NCBI GenBank assembly: GCA_009760855.2
Contig: WPIO01000002.1
Coordinates: 13,634,001-13,698,000 of the forward strand
Direction of reading: 5' to 3'
Length of the DNA: 64,000 nt
From: Cristatella mucedo
Taxonomy: Eukaryota; Bryozoa; Phylactolaemata; Cristatellidae
Below, piece by piece: positions 1-11,141 of this stretch (position 1 is the stretch's first letter; each line of letters begins with the position of its first letter). The translations under genes were made by a program, and so were the position numbers. Under the pieces are notes generated by a model. The model searched no databases and was not told the origin of the DNA. It saw only the letters and a list, made by a program, of their open reading frames with translations.

Positions 1-115
1 TATGCTCATTCGATACGAATTCGTCAGTTGCTTATCGAGTGTAATTAGCACATAATTTTGTGGTTTGTGAGAGCCGATAGGCATAGTAATAGGGGTGGCC
101 CAGGTGGGGGGGGTC
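1..115 (+). repeat. Rep-D dispersed repeat, copy 1
   Basis: This stretch resembles 41478-41600. Both copies share, in order, a CATTCGATACGAA-like start, a GTGTAATTA block, an ATA(A/G)TTTTG block and a GGCCCAGGT block close to a G-rich run. No coding potential is visible. The left end may lie outside the window. The class is unknown; the G/C-rich end of the second copy could mark a DNA-transposon-like terminus, but no inverted repeat was confirmed. Confidence 0.5.
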
Positions 116-123
116 GAACAAAA

Positions 124-280
124 GCTTGCTGATTTGGCCCACTGGTTAAAGTGCTCGCCCCGACCAAGGTCTGGCCGAGGTCGCGGGCTCGAGCCCCCGC
201 GGCACATGCGAAGCGCCTGAATAGAGATTAACTTCTCTTAGGTTGCTATGCAAATTAATGTTATTGATTTATTCTATTTA
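124..280 (+). mobile_element. SINE-1 copy (tRNA-derived SINE with L-A-like tail)
   Basis: The head carries a pol III A-box-like TTGGCCCACTGGTTAAAGTG and a B-box-like GGGCTCGAGCCCC, the two internal promoter elements of tRNA genes. The 3' part has AGCGCC, then AGAGATTAACTTCTCT, and ends in an AT-rich tail. In other copies the AGCGCC arm pairs with GGCGCT; here the second arm is decayed. It starts directly after Rep-D copy 1. It is non-coding, and I see no clear target-site duplication. Confidence 0.85.
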
Positions 281-558
281 AAAGCCCCCTTACCCCTTCC
301 CCTACTCAGCCACGGTCTGTAGCTCCTGGTTCAAATAAATTGTGCAATAGCTAAAGGCTCGCATAGAGTACATGATAGACTAGAAAACTGGACTGAAGTG
401 TAAGTAGGTGCAGTAAAAGGGCACTGATTACCAATTCACGACAACTGGACAAGCGTTTAGTTCTGTGTCTATATCAATTCCACTGGCTTGGAAGCGCCAG
501 ATAGTTGAACGGCATAGTAACATACTTGGGCCTATTCTGTACCCTTGTCATCATGTTG
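281..558. other. Unassigned spacer
   Basis: I see no recognisable gene or repeat here. The short open frames lack splice signals or family motifs. Confidence 0.4.
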
Positions 559-680
559 TAATAATAATACATTTGATAAAGCGCCCTCAGAGAACTCAAT
601 CTTTTTCTAGGTGCATTACATTTGCTGCAAAGGAAACACGATCGTGTGGTGGATGTTGTAGCTACTAGCATATCTATCAA
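559..680 (-). mobile_element. L-A LINE, 3' end fragment
   Basis: On the minus strand this ends in (ATT)n and contains the L-A 3' hairpin: GCGCCCTCAGAGAACTCAAT on the plus strand, then TTTCTAGGTGC. The adjoining TTTGCTGCAAAGGAAA is typical of the L-A 3' UTR. It is a short 5'-truncated insertion with no coding sequence left. Confidence 0.8.
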
Positions 681-1074
681 CAGGCATTGAAGCTTTCCCT
701 TTCAATTATAACAAACTTTTCAGGGCTGATGTCGAGTAGTTGGGCATCAATAGATACAGTGCCGGCCTTAAGATTTCTCCCACCGTACGAATAACAAAAT
801 CCAAAATTTTTCAGATTTAAAAAATCAAAGCCTAAAAATACTACTAGGAGATATGAATAATACGACGAATTCACACGTTTTTAAATTGTACATTATACCA
901 GCTTGGTTATCCTATTAAGTGGCTTCGGAAACAGTTTCGGTTTCCAATGGACAGTTTTTGGTAGTGCTATCACGACACAGCTACGTATGAGTTTTTCAAT
1001 TAATCCAAGGTGCCCCCTCTAAAGAGATGCTTCCCGACGACCGAGCTCAGCACTTCACTAGGAATGATTAATTT
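681..1074. other. Unassigned AT-rich spacer
   Basis: No gene, splice-supported exon or repeat was recognised between the L-A tail and the first L-B copy. Confidence 0.35.
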
Positions 1075-2238
1075 TTAGTACGTCAGGCTTTTCGTGTAAA
1101 CAGAAGCAAACCAGAACTTCTATTCTGTTCTGCAGGTCTCCTTGGTCTGCACACAAACTCTGCTGATATCCTAGATTCCCTCAATGATGCAGCAAACTCG
1201 AAACTTAGGAGTGCTCTAGGCGAGTATGCTCTCTTAATTCCGTCCGAGTATGAAGCCGTAGAGTTTCCTTTCTATTGTGTAAAACCTTCAAAAGATGCGT
1301 AGTGTAAATTGTATGCTTACGAGCCTTTAAAGCTTTTAAAGTTTTAAGAAGTCTAGATCTGACGCCGATCTAGCCAGTTACAAAGACTTCCTCGGTGCTA
1401 TATTTGGAAGCTTAGGAAATCCGTGGTTGTTTGTTTGCTCAAGAACTGGACTTGTGCCACTTAGGCTCAAAACAAATTTAGTTAGGAGTGAATAATTTGC
1501 TTGAAAACTTTAAGCGGTCTTACTACCCAAAATTTAACCGTTTAGCCGTTAAGCTGCTCGCCTTCTCTACTGAAAGCATGAATTGCACATAAATCGTGAC
1601 TCTATAAAGCCGCCTCCAGAAAAGGCAGCTTATGAGTACTAAACTGCGATATCCATAAGGCGTTTGTATGAGGTTTTCTTTCTGAAGTGGAAACTTCACT
1701 TAAGTTTAGTCAAAAGATATCATCCCCTCATGATAGTATACAATAACCGCTATGGTCTTCACTGTCGAATAAACTTAGTCTAGCTATAACTTGGGTTTTC
1801 ATGATTCTCGTGGAGGTGGCATTGTTCCAAAGTCTGTCAAATTGGGCCATCGATCTGCAAATACTCAAATGGCCATGATTGTAATCAAACGCCCTGGAAA
1901 AAAATGCCATATTCCATGTTTGCCCAAAATTCTCAAAAATATGATCGCTTGCACGTTGGGGAGCACAATCAAAAGAATGAACTGTCAGGAGAATTTAAGT
2001 CTGGATTCAGGTGACATCGTTTTACCAAAACCGCTCTCGTCCCTGTGACCAACGATATCTAGGTAGCAAAGACAATGCAGCCATTGTTCTGCTCTATGCG
2101 TGCACTGCGTTTGACGCTATTGATCACTATATACCTACTTGGATAGCTGAGAAAAACCATTCGTCTAGTAGAAGAAGTTTCCGCGAAGTTAGAATCTTAC
2201 TTGTCAGATCATGTTCAATCCATTTCGTGTGGTAGTGT
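1075..2238 (+). pseudogene. L-B LINE ORF2 remnant, broken (linker and start of RT)
   Basis: The nucleotide sequence follows L-B copy 10180-13665 block by block: the GAAACTTAGGA(A/G)TGCTCT segment near 1200, AAAACCTTCAAAAGATGC near 1280, and the RT start near 2090-2220. RT motif A survives as LLYACTAFDAIDH, against LLDLSAAFDTIGH in the other copy. Frames are broken by many stops. The copy ends abruptly inside the RT, where an inverted L-B copy begins. It is an inactive fossil. Confidence 0.75.
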
Positions 2239-5070
2239 AATTTAATTTAACATAATGTAGCTCCCTCTGTAGCTCCACGGAGCCACGGAAACTAGGTGGT
2301 CGTCATGCAGGAAAACTTTGTACAGCCTAGGCTCAAACACTTTGTACAGCCTAGGCGGCTTTTCGAAGCCTTCGGGAGCCAACTGACTTCATCTCGCTCA
2401 ACAAAAAGAAAATGAAAAGCGTAGCCGAGTCAGCAAAGCAGTTGAAGTAGTGAGTGGCATAAAATTAGCAGCTCGGGACAGATGGAAAGGATATGCCATA
2501 GTCGGCAGCAGCAGAGCAGTTGTCGTTATGTAAGAATTGTGGAGGTGAGTTGCAATATCTAGGACCTGCCGAGCAAAAGCTTCTGTCGCGAATGGTCTTT
2601 CAGCAGAGGAATACAATAGCTAATTTAATGTTCAAACAGGACCTGAGGGCACCATGAGGCTAAAACGGGCGCAGCAGTTAAGCTAGGTTTACTGAAGCCA
2701 AGCCGTGGCGGGTCTTGTGGGTCAGCGTAAGAATTTTGCCTGATTTCATTGATCAGCCGGCAGCCATCCACGCTCTTTCAGCAAAGGAGACATTGCCAAA
2801 CCACTGAGATTTCTAAACTAGTTTTGCAGCCATATTCATCACCAGGGTAGTGTCCTAGTGGCCTAGTGCCTTTTTTTGATAGCCCAGCCAAAACGGAATT
2901 GCAATAATATAGCCGACACAGAACTAGGGAGCTAGTTATATGTTTTTAAGTCACCTTGGAAGGCAGTTCCAAATCTTAAATAGGGATTTCACGTGATTGG
3001 CTTGCAGCATTCTTCTTAAAGAAGCATTTAAAATGTAGGCAGCTGTCAAAGATGACACCTCAATTTCGAGCACAATATGATAGTCGCAAAACAGCATCAT
3101 CTATTAGAAGACCAAAGCCTTCAAGTCCAGCCACACGCATGGGGTTTCGTATGAGCAGTAGTTGCGTTTTATCGTCGTTTAGTTTAAGAAAATTTGCTGA
3201 CATCTAGGATCGAATGTCTGCAAGTCAAGCATTCAGTCACTGCAGCAGATTCCCACGGTTTAAATGAAAAATACAGAGTACGGTCAGCGTAAAAGTGGTA
3301 GCCTATTCCATGGGCTCGAATAATTTTTCTCAAAGGTTGAGTATAAATGGAGTATAGCAAAGGACCGAGGGCTGATCCTTGTGGACCTCCACATGTGACC
3401 GGTAGATTGGACCGGGTTCACTAATGACACAGATTAAACACGATCTGACGAGTATACTGCGAACCACGCCGGTGCCTGTCAGCCCAACAGATCATTCTTT
3501 CTCATTCACTCAAGTAGAATATCGTAATGAATGGTGTCGAAGGCAGCTGTTAGATATAGCAGTGCAAGGGAAGTTACATTCCTGCTATTGTTGCTGGGTG
3601 GGATGTGATTAATTACACGCAGGAAAGCAGTTTTGGTGGATTGCTACCGCTTGAACCTGATTGAAATTCTTCTGAAATTGCATTTTTTTTAAATGTGTGC
3701 TGCCAGCTTCTTAGCGACAATTTTAAAGATTCTGTTGCATTAAAGATAAAAGGGAAACTGGGTGATAGTTTGCAAGGACCTGTGTATTTGATCCAAGATT
3801 TTTAAATATCGATCTAACGATGGCCGATTTGAAGGACTTGGGTACAACCCATTTGCTAGAGAAGCATTAAAAATCTCGGCAATTGCTGGGTTACGCTTGC
3901 CTGCCAGTGAATACCACAGAGATAATAGTACGCGGTTTTCAGAAGAGCTCTTTTTACTAGACCTTATTAATGTAGCCACATCGCATGCAGAAACCCGGAA
4001 AAATTTCTTCAAGAAAATCACAGGCTGCGATTCAACAATTGCTTTAGTCGAATGGGGCTTTATGGAGACATAAACATGTTAATTTTTCAGTAAAGAATGC
4101 TGAAAACATTTAGTCAAGCCGTTAAAATCTGAGGAGTGCGATTTCTCAGCATTAGCGAGCAAATTATTTACCACCTTGTCAATCTGCTTTCGGTCTGACT
4201 GGCAAGACTTCACTTTTCGAATGCAAAAAAATAACCCTGGCTTTTTTAAGCTTCCTGGTGTAGACTTAAAGGAGGTTTCAAAAGTTAATTAAATCTTCAT
4301 CCGATTTATTAAAGCGGTGTTGGAGAAGCCCACGCTTAACACGGTGCATCTTCCGAAGTTTTCTTAAATATTGAAAGAAATCTCCACAACTCTGTACACG
4401 GACAAAATATATGTGTGCATGCTCATCAAGGGCACTCTTAACTGTCATGTTCACTGCATCAGTGAGTATATAAAGGCCGTCTGTCGAGTCTGGATGCAGA
4501 TCGAGAAGATCTGCCTCATATACAGATTTTATAACTGTGTGCCGATCAATGCTTTTCAAGTTTTGTCGCAATACAAACTCAACGCTTCCCTGTATCAAAG
4601 CAGAGCAGGAACAGTATTGGAGGCCGAACAATGAACCAAGATAATTATTGGTCACACAAAAAGGTCAGTGGGAGCAAACATCCTTAGTGGAAGCGAGATC
4701 CGGGATATGGCCACCGACGCGAGTGGTACGATTAGCGGTTGGCACCAAGCCCAAGCTCTCCCGACAGTCAAGAAATGAGAGGACTTGGCTGTTGCTAGGA
4801 TTGTCATGGTGAATGCTGAAATCTGCTGCAATCAGTAACGGGCTGTCATGAACAAATATTTTAGTGAGTAACTCCAAAAACTCTTTTATAAACAAGTTTA
4901 CACAGCCATAAGGAGTTCGGTAGATCACAATAGTGAGAGGCACTGTCTTTGATGAGGACCTGATTGCAATTGATTAAACAATGAGCCACTCGAAAAAACA
5001 TATGTCTTATAGCCAGACGATTTACGAACAGCAACAGCAACTTGCCAACAACCTTCTCAGATCATAAGGA
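2239..5070 (-). pseudogene. L-B LINE, nearly full-length ORF2, degenerate
   Basis: Minus strand, reading from 5070 down to 2239. The endonuclease end is at 4665-5070, with VIYRTPYG and LLIAADFSIHHDNP (the family form is GDFNIH, so the active-site region is altered). A linker lies at 3740-4655. RT remnants lie at about 3100-3560, including the segment for the KLNDDKT-like motif. The 3' UTR is at 2250-2700 and has the GGCTTTGTGGAG-like end seen in other copies. The plus-strand start carries an AT-rich tail. Reading frames are interrupted throughout. A 24-bp imperfect tandem duplication lies at 2315-2356. It abuts L-B copy 1075-2238 tail to tail. Confidence 0.8.
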
Positions 5071-5757
5071 CTGAAAGAATGAAACCCCGGTATATTTTGT
5101 ATATATTTACATACCGTAGTAGTACAAGCAATTTAGACACGCTTGGTATCAAAATAAAAGCTCCATATCATTAGTAATTGAATATTTGCTTATGTTAACT
5201 ATCAAAAGACAAGTATTTTTTTCCAATAGGATCAGATCTTTGACGACGATTGCAACATAAAGCAAAAGTGATTATTAAAAGCATGTTTAATCCGGAAGTA
5301 AGCCAAAATAAACCTGTTGCGACATATCTACAAAAACACATTCACTGATATCAGCATCAAATGCTAATCGTGTTCCAACTTTTTAGCTGATCAAGGTTTA
5401 TGTTAGCAGCTTGATGGAGCGTCTGCTAGTCACAGCTTCATTTACAGTGTAACTTTGTGCCTTGTAAATTCAATAACTTGGCCGATATTTCGTGGGTCAA
5501 ATGGAGATCTCAAAAGTTATTTTAAATCTACTTTTGAATCACTTCAGTAATTCATTTCCGATTTTCCTTGCATACATTTTGCCATAAATGTCATCGAACG
5601 TCCTTGAACTTGGTTTTTTGTGCAATTTTGGATAAGTACTGCAATACTTTTCCAACCAAAACCAAAATGGAACTCCTGCAGAAATTTGCAAGAAAATCTG
5701 AACTAACATGTGAAATTTCTCTTTAACCAATCAAGTATTGACCGAGTAATATCATTT
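5071..5757. other. Unassigned AT-rich sequence
   Basis: No gene or repeat family was recognised. Short ORFs on either strand show no family motif. Confidence 0.35.
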
Positions 5758-6220
5758 CAAAATAATAGTAATATATTGGTATAGCACCCTCTAGGCACTT
5801 TACATTCACTGCAAAGGAAGCATTATCAAATGGTTAGTGGTAGAATGCTCAATGACAGCAAGCATAACATGATTAGGGGTGACATGCACAGGGTCAGCAT
5901 ACAAGTGTGGTTAGTGAGTGACAGCATGCAACAGTGTCATCCTACATAACAGTGACAGTACCCATAAGCACACAAAAGACCAAAAACATACTGGGCCCAC
6001 TAAACGTTGTGGTAAATAGATGCATTTTCAGCTTTTTTTAAATGTTGTCAAGTCAGGAAATGTTGCAACGCCAGTCAGAAGTGAGTTCCAAGCTTTGGGG
6101 AGCATGTCAATTAAAGGTATGGTCCGCAAAGGACTTGAGGTTCGTACCAGGCATAGGTAAACGATTGGATTCCAAAGTATGGGGCGGTAAGATGCTTAGC
6201 CTGGTGGGTGAGGCACAAAT
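5758..6220 (-). mobile_element. L-A LINE, 3' fragment
   Basis: Minus-strand L-A 3' UTR and the last part of ORF2. The plus strand shows TATAGCACCCTCTAGGCACT at the tail, then GGGGTGACATGCACAGGGTC, which recurs in nearly every L-A copy. The end of ORF2 follows, antisense to the family's WNSLP and FGDRAFSS regions. The middle of the hairpin is deleted (CCCTCTAGG instead of CCC, about 20 nt, then TAGG). 5' truncated and inactive. Confidence 0.8.
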
Positions 6221-6734
6221 TTACACCATATTTGAAGCTTTTTAAAAAAAATCATAGGTATTTCAAACATTTACCTCGATGTATCAAGGTTTAAAAAGTA
6301 TAGACCAAAGTCGCATTTGATGCAGAATCGGTAAATTTGTTATTAGCATATAAGCTGCTTCCGGTATATTTTAGAGTAAGACATGCTTTACCTTATAATT
6401 TTCGCAATGCTTCCTTTAATATAGAAATCATCAAACGGCAGATCAAATTTCAAACATAATGGTCATTTTAATTGTACAATTGCAAATTATTCGATTGTTG
6501 AACCAATCGTTTCGGTACTTTCTCAACATTTTCCAATAAGGAGAAAGCTTTCCAAACTAATCATCTTGCTAGATGTCTGTCTAGGACTATGACTGTCTAC
6601 CGCGGCTGCTTGTTTAAAATTTAACTAGTGCGCTAGTTCTGCCTAGTATGGACAAAATGAGGATATTGATTCCGTTTTTTAAACAACTGGAAAGGCCATT
6701 AAGCATCTGTAGCTAGCGATGCGATGACTACGGC
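6221..6734. other. Unassigned AT-rich sequence
   Basis: Nothing recognisable apart from short homopolymer runs. Confidence 0.35.
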
Positions 6735-7288
6735 TGCTGCAAGGTCAGTCAACACATCCCAGTGGTTCAGCCATGTGTCTTCTCAGCTGATGGAGCTGAC
6801 ATGGCTTTCAGTTTATCATCAGATTAAGGTCAAAATTCTTTCTCCAACTCACAAGGCCCATCAGTCTTTGACTTCTTTACACCAACCTGAACTACTGTGC
6901 CAGTTTCAATCTCTCCGTGCATTCAGATCTTCTATTGACATTAACTAAGCTGTTCCATTCGTATTCTTAAAACCACTGGCGACATTAGCATCTGCTCTGC
7001 AGGTCTTCTACTGTGGAACTCATTTCCACGATACTTAAATAAGAACGTCTCATCTGTTGCTGCTGACTTTGGAGAAGCCTTACCGGCCGTCTTTCGCTGC
7101 TATTTCCACGGTACTCACTTCTTCGACTGCCCTCCTATCTCAGCTATGCTTCTCACTTTCTCTTTTATTCGCGCGATGACGTTTGCTGGCTACCTTATGC
7201 GCACCGAAATCTGAATAGGAATTGAGTTTGCGGTCAAACATTCTCCTTCGTATCACCCAATTATTTCTAACGGCTTTGTATAGGTACT
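6735..7288 (+). mobile_element. L-B LINE, 3' fragment
   Basis: Matches the end of L-B ORF2 and its 3' UTR. The CATCCCAGTGGTTCAGCCAT block sits where other copies have the W-L-P-V region. A degraded form of the RALRYCMDNKLAVP segment follows near 6920, then the ACCGAAATCTGAATAGG stretch near 7200 that corresponds to ACCGAAAGCCACTTAGG in 18815-18990. Strongly diverged and non-functional. Confidence 0.65.
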
Positions 7289-8083
7289 GACAGAGATACA
7301 TTACATGAACTTATTCGATAGTATGCAAGAAGTCGACAGTACGGTAATGCTGAAGCGAGAAACCAGTCGAATACTTTTTCTGATATAAAAAGAGCTGCCA
7401 GACCGCACAAAACTGCTACGGAAGTTTTAGCCTATGCATGAAATGCCAAAAAGCATCATATTTGCACATATTAAAAAGTTACAAGGAGAAAATGAGACTC
7501 TAGTACAATTTTAAGACCTGCATTTGGCAAATCAAGAGACTAAATCCAAGCAACAGTCAGCATCAAAAGATTTATTTTAATTAATTTTTTATCAGAAAGC
7601 TATTTTTGCTGCTTATTTTGTTAGCCATTGATTTATTGCACTATTTTTTTTTACCAATGACAGCATTCAATCAATGACGCTAAAAATAGCATGCTTCCAA
7701 CCCTAAATGATTGCTGAGGAAATTCTCGACGCGTGCGTTGAGATACATTTTTAGGGGGAAAGAGAGATACTTCGTGTACCCATTAAATTGTTTTCCAAGT
7801 GCTCAGAGAGTGCTACAAAATAAAATCCTTAGAAAATGCAAACAAGTCGGTTGCCAGAAATCGCTAGTGCAGACAGTGCTGGAGAAAGATGGCTAGTTCG
7901 CATGCATTTCGCGCTTAGTATACTAACCATGGTGGTAGCACACTCACTCAATTTGTTAGAAATAATTGTATCTCACATAAATTTTATCTTAATAGTTTAA
8001 TTTTGTTTAATTTTGCTGTCAGCACTCCATAAAAGCTGAAGAATTTGAGGATATATCCGGGTAGCATCAAATTTTAAAGGTAG

Positions 8084-8088
<5 letters not shown>
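7289..8088. other. Unassigned sequence
   Basis: No supported gene or repeat. The 61-codon ORF at 7711-7896 has no recognisable motif. Confidence 0.35.
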
Positions 8089-8119
<31 letters not shown>

Positions 8120-8258
8120 GTATTTATTTATTTATTTATTTATTATTTATTTTTTTATTTATTTTTTTATTTTTTTATTTTTTTTTATTTATTTATTTTT
8201 TTATTTTATTTTTATTATTTATTTATTTATTTATTTAATTATTTAATTATTTAATTAT
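8089..8258. repeat. AT microsatellite: (TA)n then (TTTA)n-like tract
   Basis: About 13 TA repeats are followed by an imperfect ATTT/TTTA run of roughly 140 bases and an ATTTAATT triplication. It lies about 80 bases before the tail of an L-A copy. Non-coding. Confidence 0.9.
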
Positions 8259-8340
8259 ATGTGTGCGTGAGTGCGTCTGTATCATCGTCTGTAACTCCAA
8301 AATCTACAAGGACTACCAGTATTTTACACTGGTGAGTCAA

Positions 8341-8925
8341 ATTATAATAATTATTATTAGGAAAATATTAATATTACATTTGAATAGAGCTCCCAGAAAG
8401 CTTACTCTTTTTCTGGGCACTTTACATATGATGCAACTGCAGCATAACAATATAGTCAGTGGTAGCATGTACAGTATCAGCATGCATAATATGATTTCTT
8501 TTAACATGCAAGGTGTCAACATGCAAATACGGTTATTGGTAACATATGAAGTCTCAGCAGATATAAGCACACAAAGGACAAATTCATAAGGACCAAGCAA
8601 ACTCTGTGAAAAACAGCTGTGTTTTAGCTTCTTTTTAAAGTTTGCCAAGTCAGGAGATGTCGTGACATCAGTCGGCAGTGCGGTCCAGGTTTTGACAGCA
8701 TGCGAACTAAAGGGACGGTCTTCAAAGGATTTGAGGAATAGCCAGACGATTTGAGTCAGAGGTATGGTGTTTTGATGCCTTACCTGTTTTGGAATTGGTT
8801 CTCATAGGTCGGCTGAAGCAATAGAATGATCGGGGCCGAAAAATGAGTTACAAAACCTTTAATTCGATACTTTGCTCGGTTGGCAGCCAGTGCAAGTCGG
8901 CTATAGCAAGCTCTAAGCTTGTGAA
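8341..8925 (-). mobile_element. L-A LINE, 3' fragment
   Basis: Minus-strand L-A. The plus strand shows ATTATAATAATTATTATTAG (the tail), a decayed hairpin near 8385-8420, the repeated AACATGCAAGGTGTCAACAT 3' UTR block, then antisense ORF2 codons up to the CACTGGCTGCC/HWLPV region near 8880. It inserted into or replaced the 3' UTR of the L-B copy that follows. All frames are broken. Confidence 0.75.
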
Positions 8926-9068
8926 GTTTTGTTACTCATCCAGCAGACTTCATCTTACGCACACAAAAAGAACATGAGAAGCATAGCGGTCATGAGGGCA
9001 GTTGAGGCAGTGAGTAGCTTGGAAGCAAAAGTGAAGGAAAGACGGAAATTACGTTCGACAGTTGGCAT

Positions 9069-9220
9069 CGCCGAGCTGGGTTGGTCCAGCGGTTAAGGTG
9101 CTCGCCCCGACCAAGGTCTGGCTGAGGTCGTGGGCTCGAGCCCTGAGGCATATGTGAAGCGCCTGGATAGAGATTTAGTTCTCTTGGGGCGCTATACAAA
9201 TGAATTATTATTATTATTAT
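9069..9220 (+). mobile_element. SINE-1 copy nested in L-B
   Basis: One of the best-preserved copies. The A-box-like segment is TTGGTCCAGCGGTTAAGG and the B-box-like segment is GGGCTCGAGCCC. The tail hairpin has outer arms AGCGCC and GGCGCT and inner arms AGAGA and TCTCT. The end is CAAATGAATTATTATT. No convincing target duplication could be read. Confidence 0.92.
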
Positions 9221-9380
9221 CATAAGAGGAAATATCGCTCTGTAAGTATTACGGCAGCAAGTTTCTCTTTCTAGGACCTGTATAGAAAAAGCCTCCATAG
9301 TCAACAGTCTTTGAACGAAAGAATGGAATGGCTTGTTGGAGTATCTACAGACTACCCAAGTCACGAGGAGACTGATTGCT

Positions 9381-9722
9381 CCCAAAGCCTGGAACTCCCT
9401 CCCGACCTGCGTCAGAACATTCCCTGACCTGACCACATTTAAAAGGAACCTAAAAACACACCTATTTACGACAGCAGTTAGTGGGTCCCTGTGGTTCGTC
9501 CTTCATATACTTATGCGTGCTGACACCGTGAATGCTGCCACTAACCACATTTGCAAGCTGACCCTGTGCATGTTACCCCTAACCATATTATTCATTTTGT
9601 TTGTTTTTCAAGCATGATTTTACTTACCATTCAATTGCATGTTCCTTTGCAGCAAATGTAAAGCGCCTAGAAAGAGATTAAGTTCTCTGAGGGCGCTTTA
9701 TCAAGTGCATTATTATAATTAT
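9381..9722 (+). mobile_element. L-A LINE 3' end nested in L-B
   Basis: It starts abruptly in the ORF2 C-terminal region (AKAWNSLPTCVRT-like codons, then LTTFKRNLKTHLF), passes the stop near 9487 and ends in a well-formed 3' hairpin at 9659-9700. The outer arms are TAAAGCGCC and GGCGCTTTA (9 of 9 pairs); the inner arms are AGAGA and TCTCT. ATTATTATAATTATT follows. This is the clearest reference copy of the L-A tail. Confidence 0.9.
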
Positions 9723-10565
9723 TCTGGTGCAGCAGTTCAACTAGGTGTGACGGAGCCAAGCCATGGCAGGCCATGTGGATCTCCGTAGGAATTCTTGCAG
9801 TGTATCTATTGATCAACTGTGAGCCTTACCAGCTCATTGAACAAGGAAGGCTCATAGCGGAAAGTCGTGGATTTGTGTTGCAAACTTGCAGCCATAGTGT
9901 TTCTCAGCTGCAGATGCTCAATGACTTTTTCGGGTAGCACGGTCAAAACCTAATTACATGAATTATAGCTAAGACATGACTAGGGAGCCCGTGAGGTCTT
10001 TAACCGCTTCCCGTGGTAGGCAATCTTAAAGTGTGATAGGGGTATAATGTAGTGGCTGTCGGTAGACGTGGTCCTCTGAATTAAACTTCTAAACATTAAA
10101 CCGTTATTAAAGTGTACACCTAAATTATGAGCGCAATGATGATTTGGAGGATTGATGTCGCCATTAGTCGATACCTACAGGTGGCCCCTTTTCGGCTGGT
10201 TAGTGAGAACCTCCCTGAATCCTGCGTTTGCCCCATCAACAGCTCGGCTATCAAACATATGACCCATAATTTTAAAGCGCTGAATAGTACTCGTTGCGGT
10301 AGTAGCTCACCTGCCGTACCTCGGCATGCTGTGAAACGTTAACCGGCGACCGTTACTAAAGTTCAATTCAAACTCGAAGGGGCTGCTTCTGCCAGGCCTG
10401 CCACACACCGTCTTGAATGCAAGCCGCTTAATGGATGTCACGAAGTTGTTGGACAGCCTCTTAAATTCTGCCTACTAAATGTCTGTTCGCTAAAAACAAG
10501 GGTCACTTATTCGGGATCAGGCTGTCCAGGAGAATCTAGATGCATTTCTGGTTAGCGAAACTTGG

Positions 10566-11141
10566 ATGACGCCTTGCTCCGGTAGCTGTATATCTGAGAT
10601 CACCCCGCCCGGGTTCTCATTTTTTCAGCCCATGCGTTCTGACAAAGTTGGTGGTGGGGTTGCAATTGTTGTTCGGGAATCGCTTGGCTATAAGATATGC
10701 AGTTTTTTGCATGGGCCATCGTTTGAATCAGTTGCAATCAGGTCCTCATCAAAGACATTGCCTCTCACTGTTATGGTATACCGACCTCCTGCTGGCTGTC
10801 TAAACTTGTTTATAGAGGAGCTTTTGGAGTTCCTCGCTAAAATATTAATGTGTGACAGGCCGTTACTGATTGCTGGAGACTTTAATATTCACGTTTGAAA
10901 CCCTATAAACAGCCAGGTCCGCTCATTTATTGACTGTCTGGAAAATTTTGGTTTGGTCCAACACGTTAATCATACCACTCACGTCGGTGGCCATATCCTT
11001 GATCTAGTGATCACTAAGGATGTCTACCCCACTGACCTTGTGGTGTGCCCACTGACCCTCTCGGATTATTGTTTGGTCTCTTGTTTACTGTTCCTGCTCC
11101 CTTGTACGTACAGGCAATGTCGAACTTGTCCAGCGACGTAA
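10566..11141 (+). pseudogene. L-B APE-type endonuclease domain with one stop
   Basis: The reading frame is continuous from 10566 to 11141 except for the TGA at 10896-10898. Visible motifs, in order: GGGVAIVVRES, VYRPP, GDFNIH, and a HILDLVITKD-like segment. These are typical of the apurinic-endonuclease-like domain that nicks target DNA in LINE integration. The conserved C-terminal SDH motif appears as SDY near 11064. Confidence 0.8.

Larger units (their letters stand above)
8930..10160 (-). pseudogene. L-B LINE 3' half, interrupted by two nested insertions
   Basis: The minus-strand L-B sequence is in three pieces: 8930-9068, 9221-9380 and 9723-10160. They are collinear with L-B copies 2239-5070 and 16405-16845 once a SINE-1 (9069-9220) and an L-A 3' end (9381-9722) are removed. 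Recognisable blocks are GAGAAGCATAGCGGTCA, TCTAGGACCTGTATAGAAAA, and GCAGCAGTTCAACTAGG resuming right after the L-A tail. No frame is intact. Confidence 0.8.

Noticed and set aside
9069-9150. Possible true tRNA gene at SINE-1 heads
   Set aside because: A- and B-box-like segments are present, but no cloverleaf with a proper acceptor stem and anticodon arm; the same head recurs in many copies with LINE-like tails.
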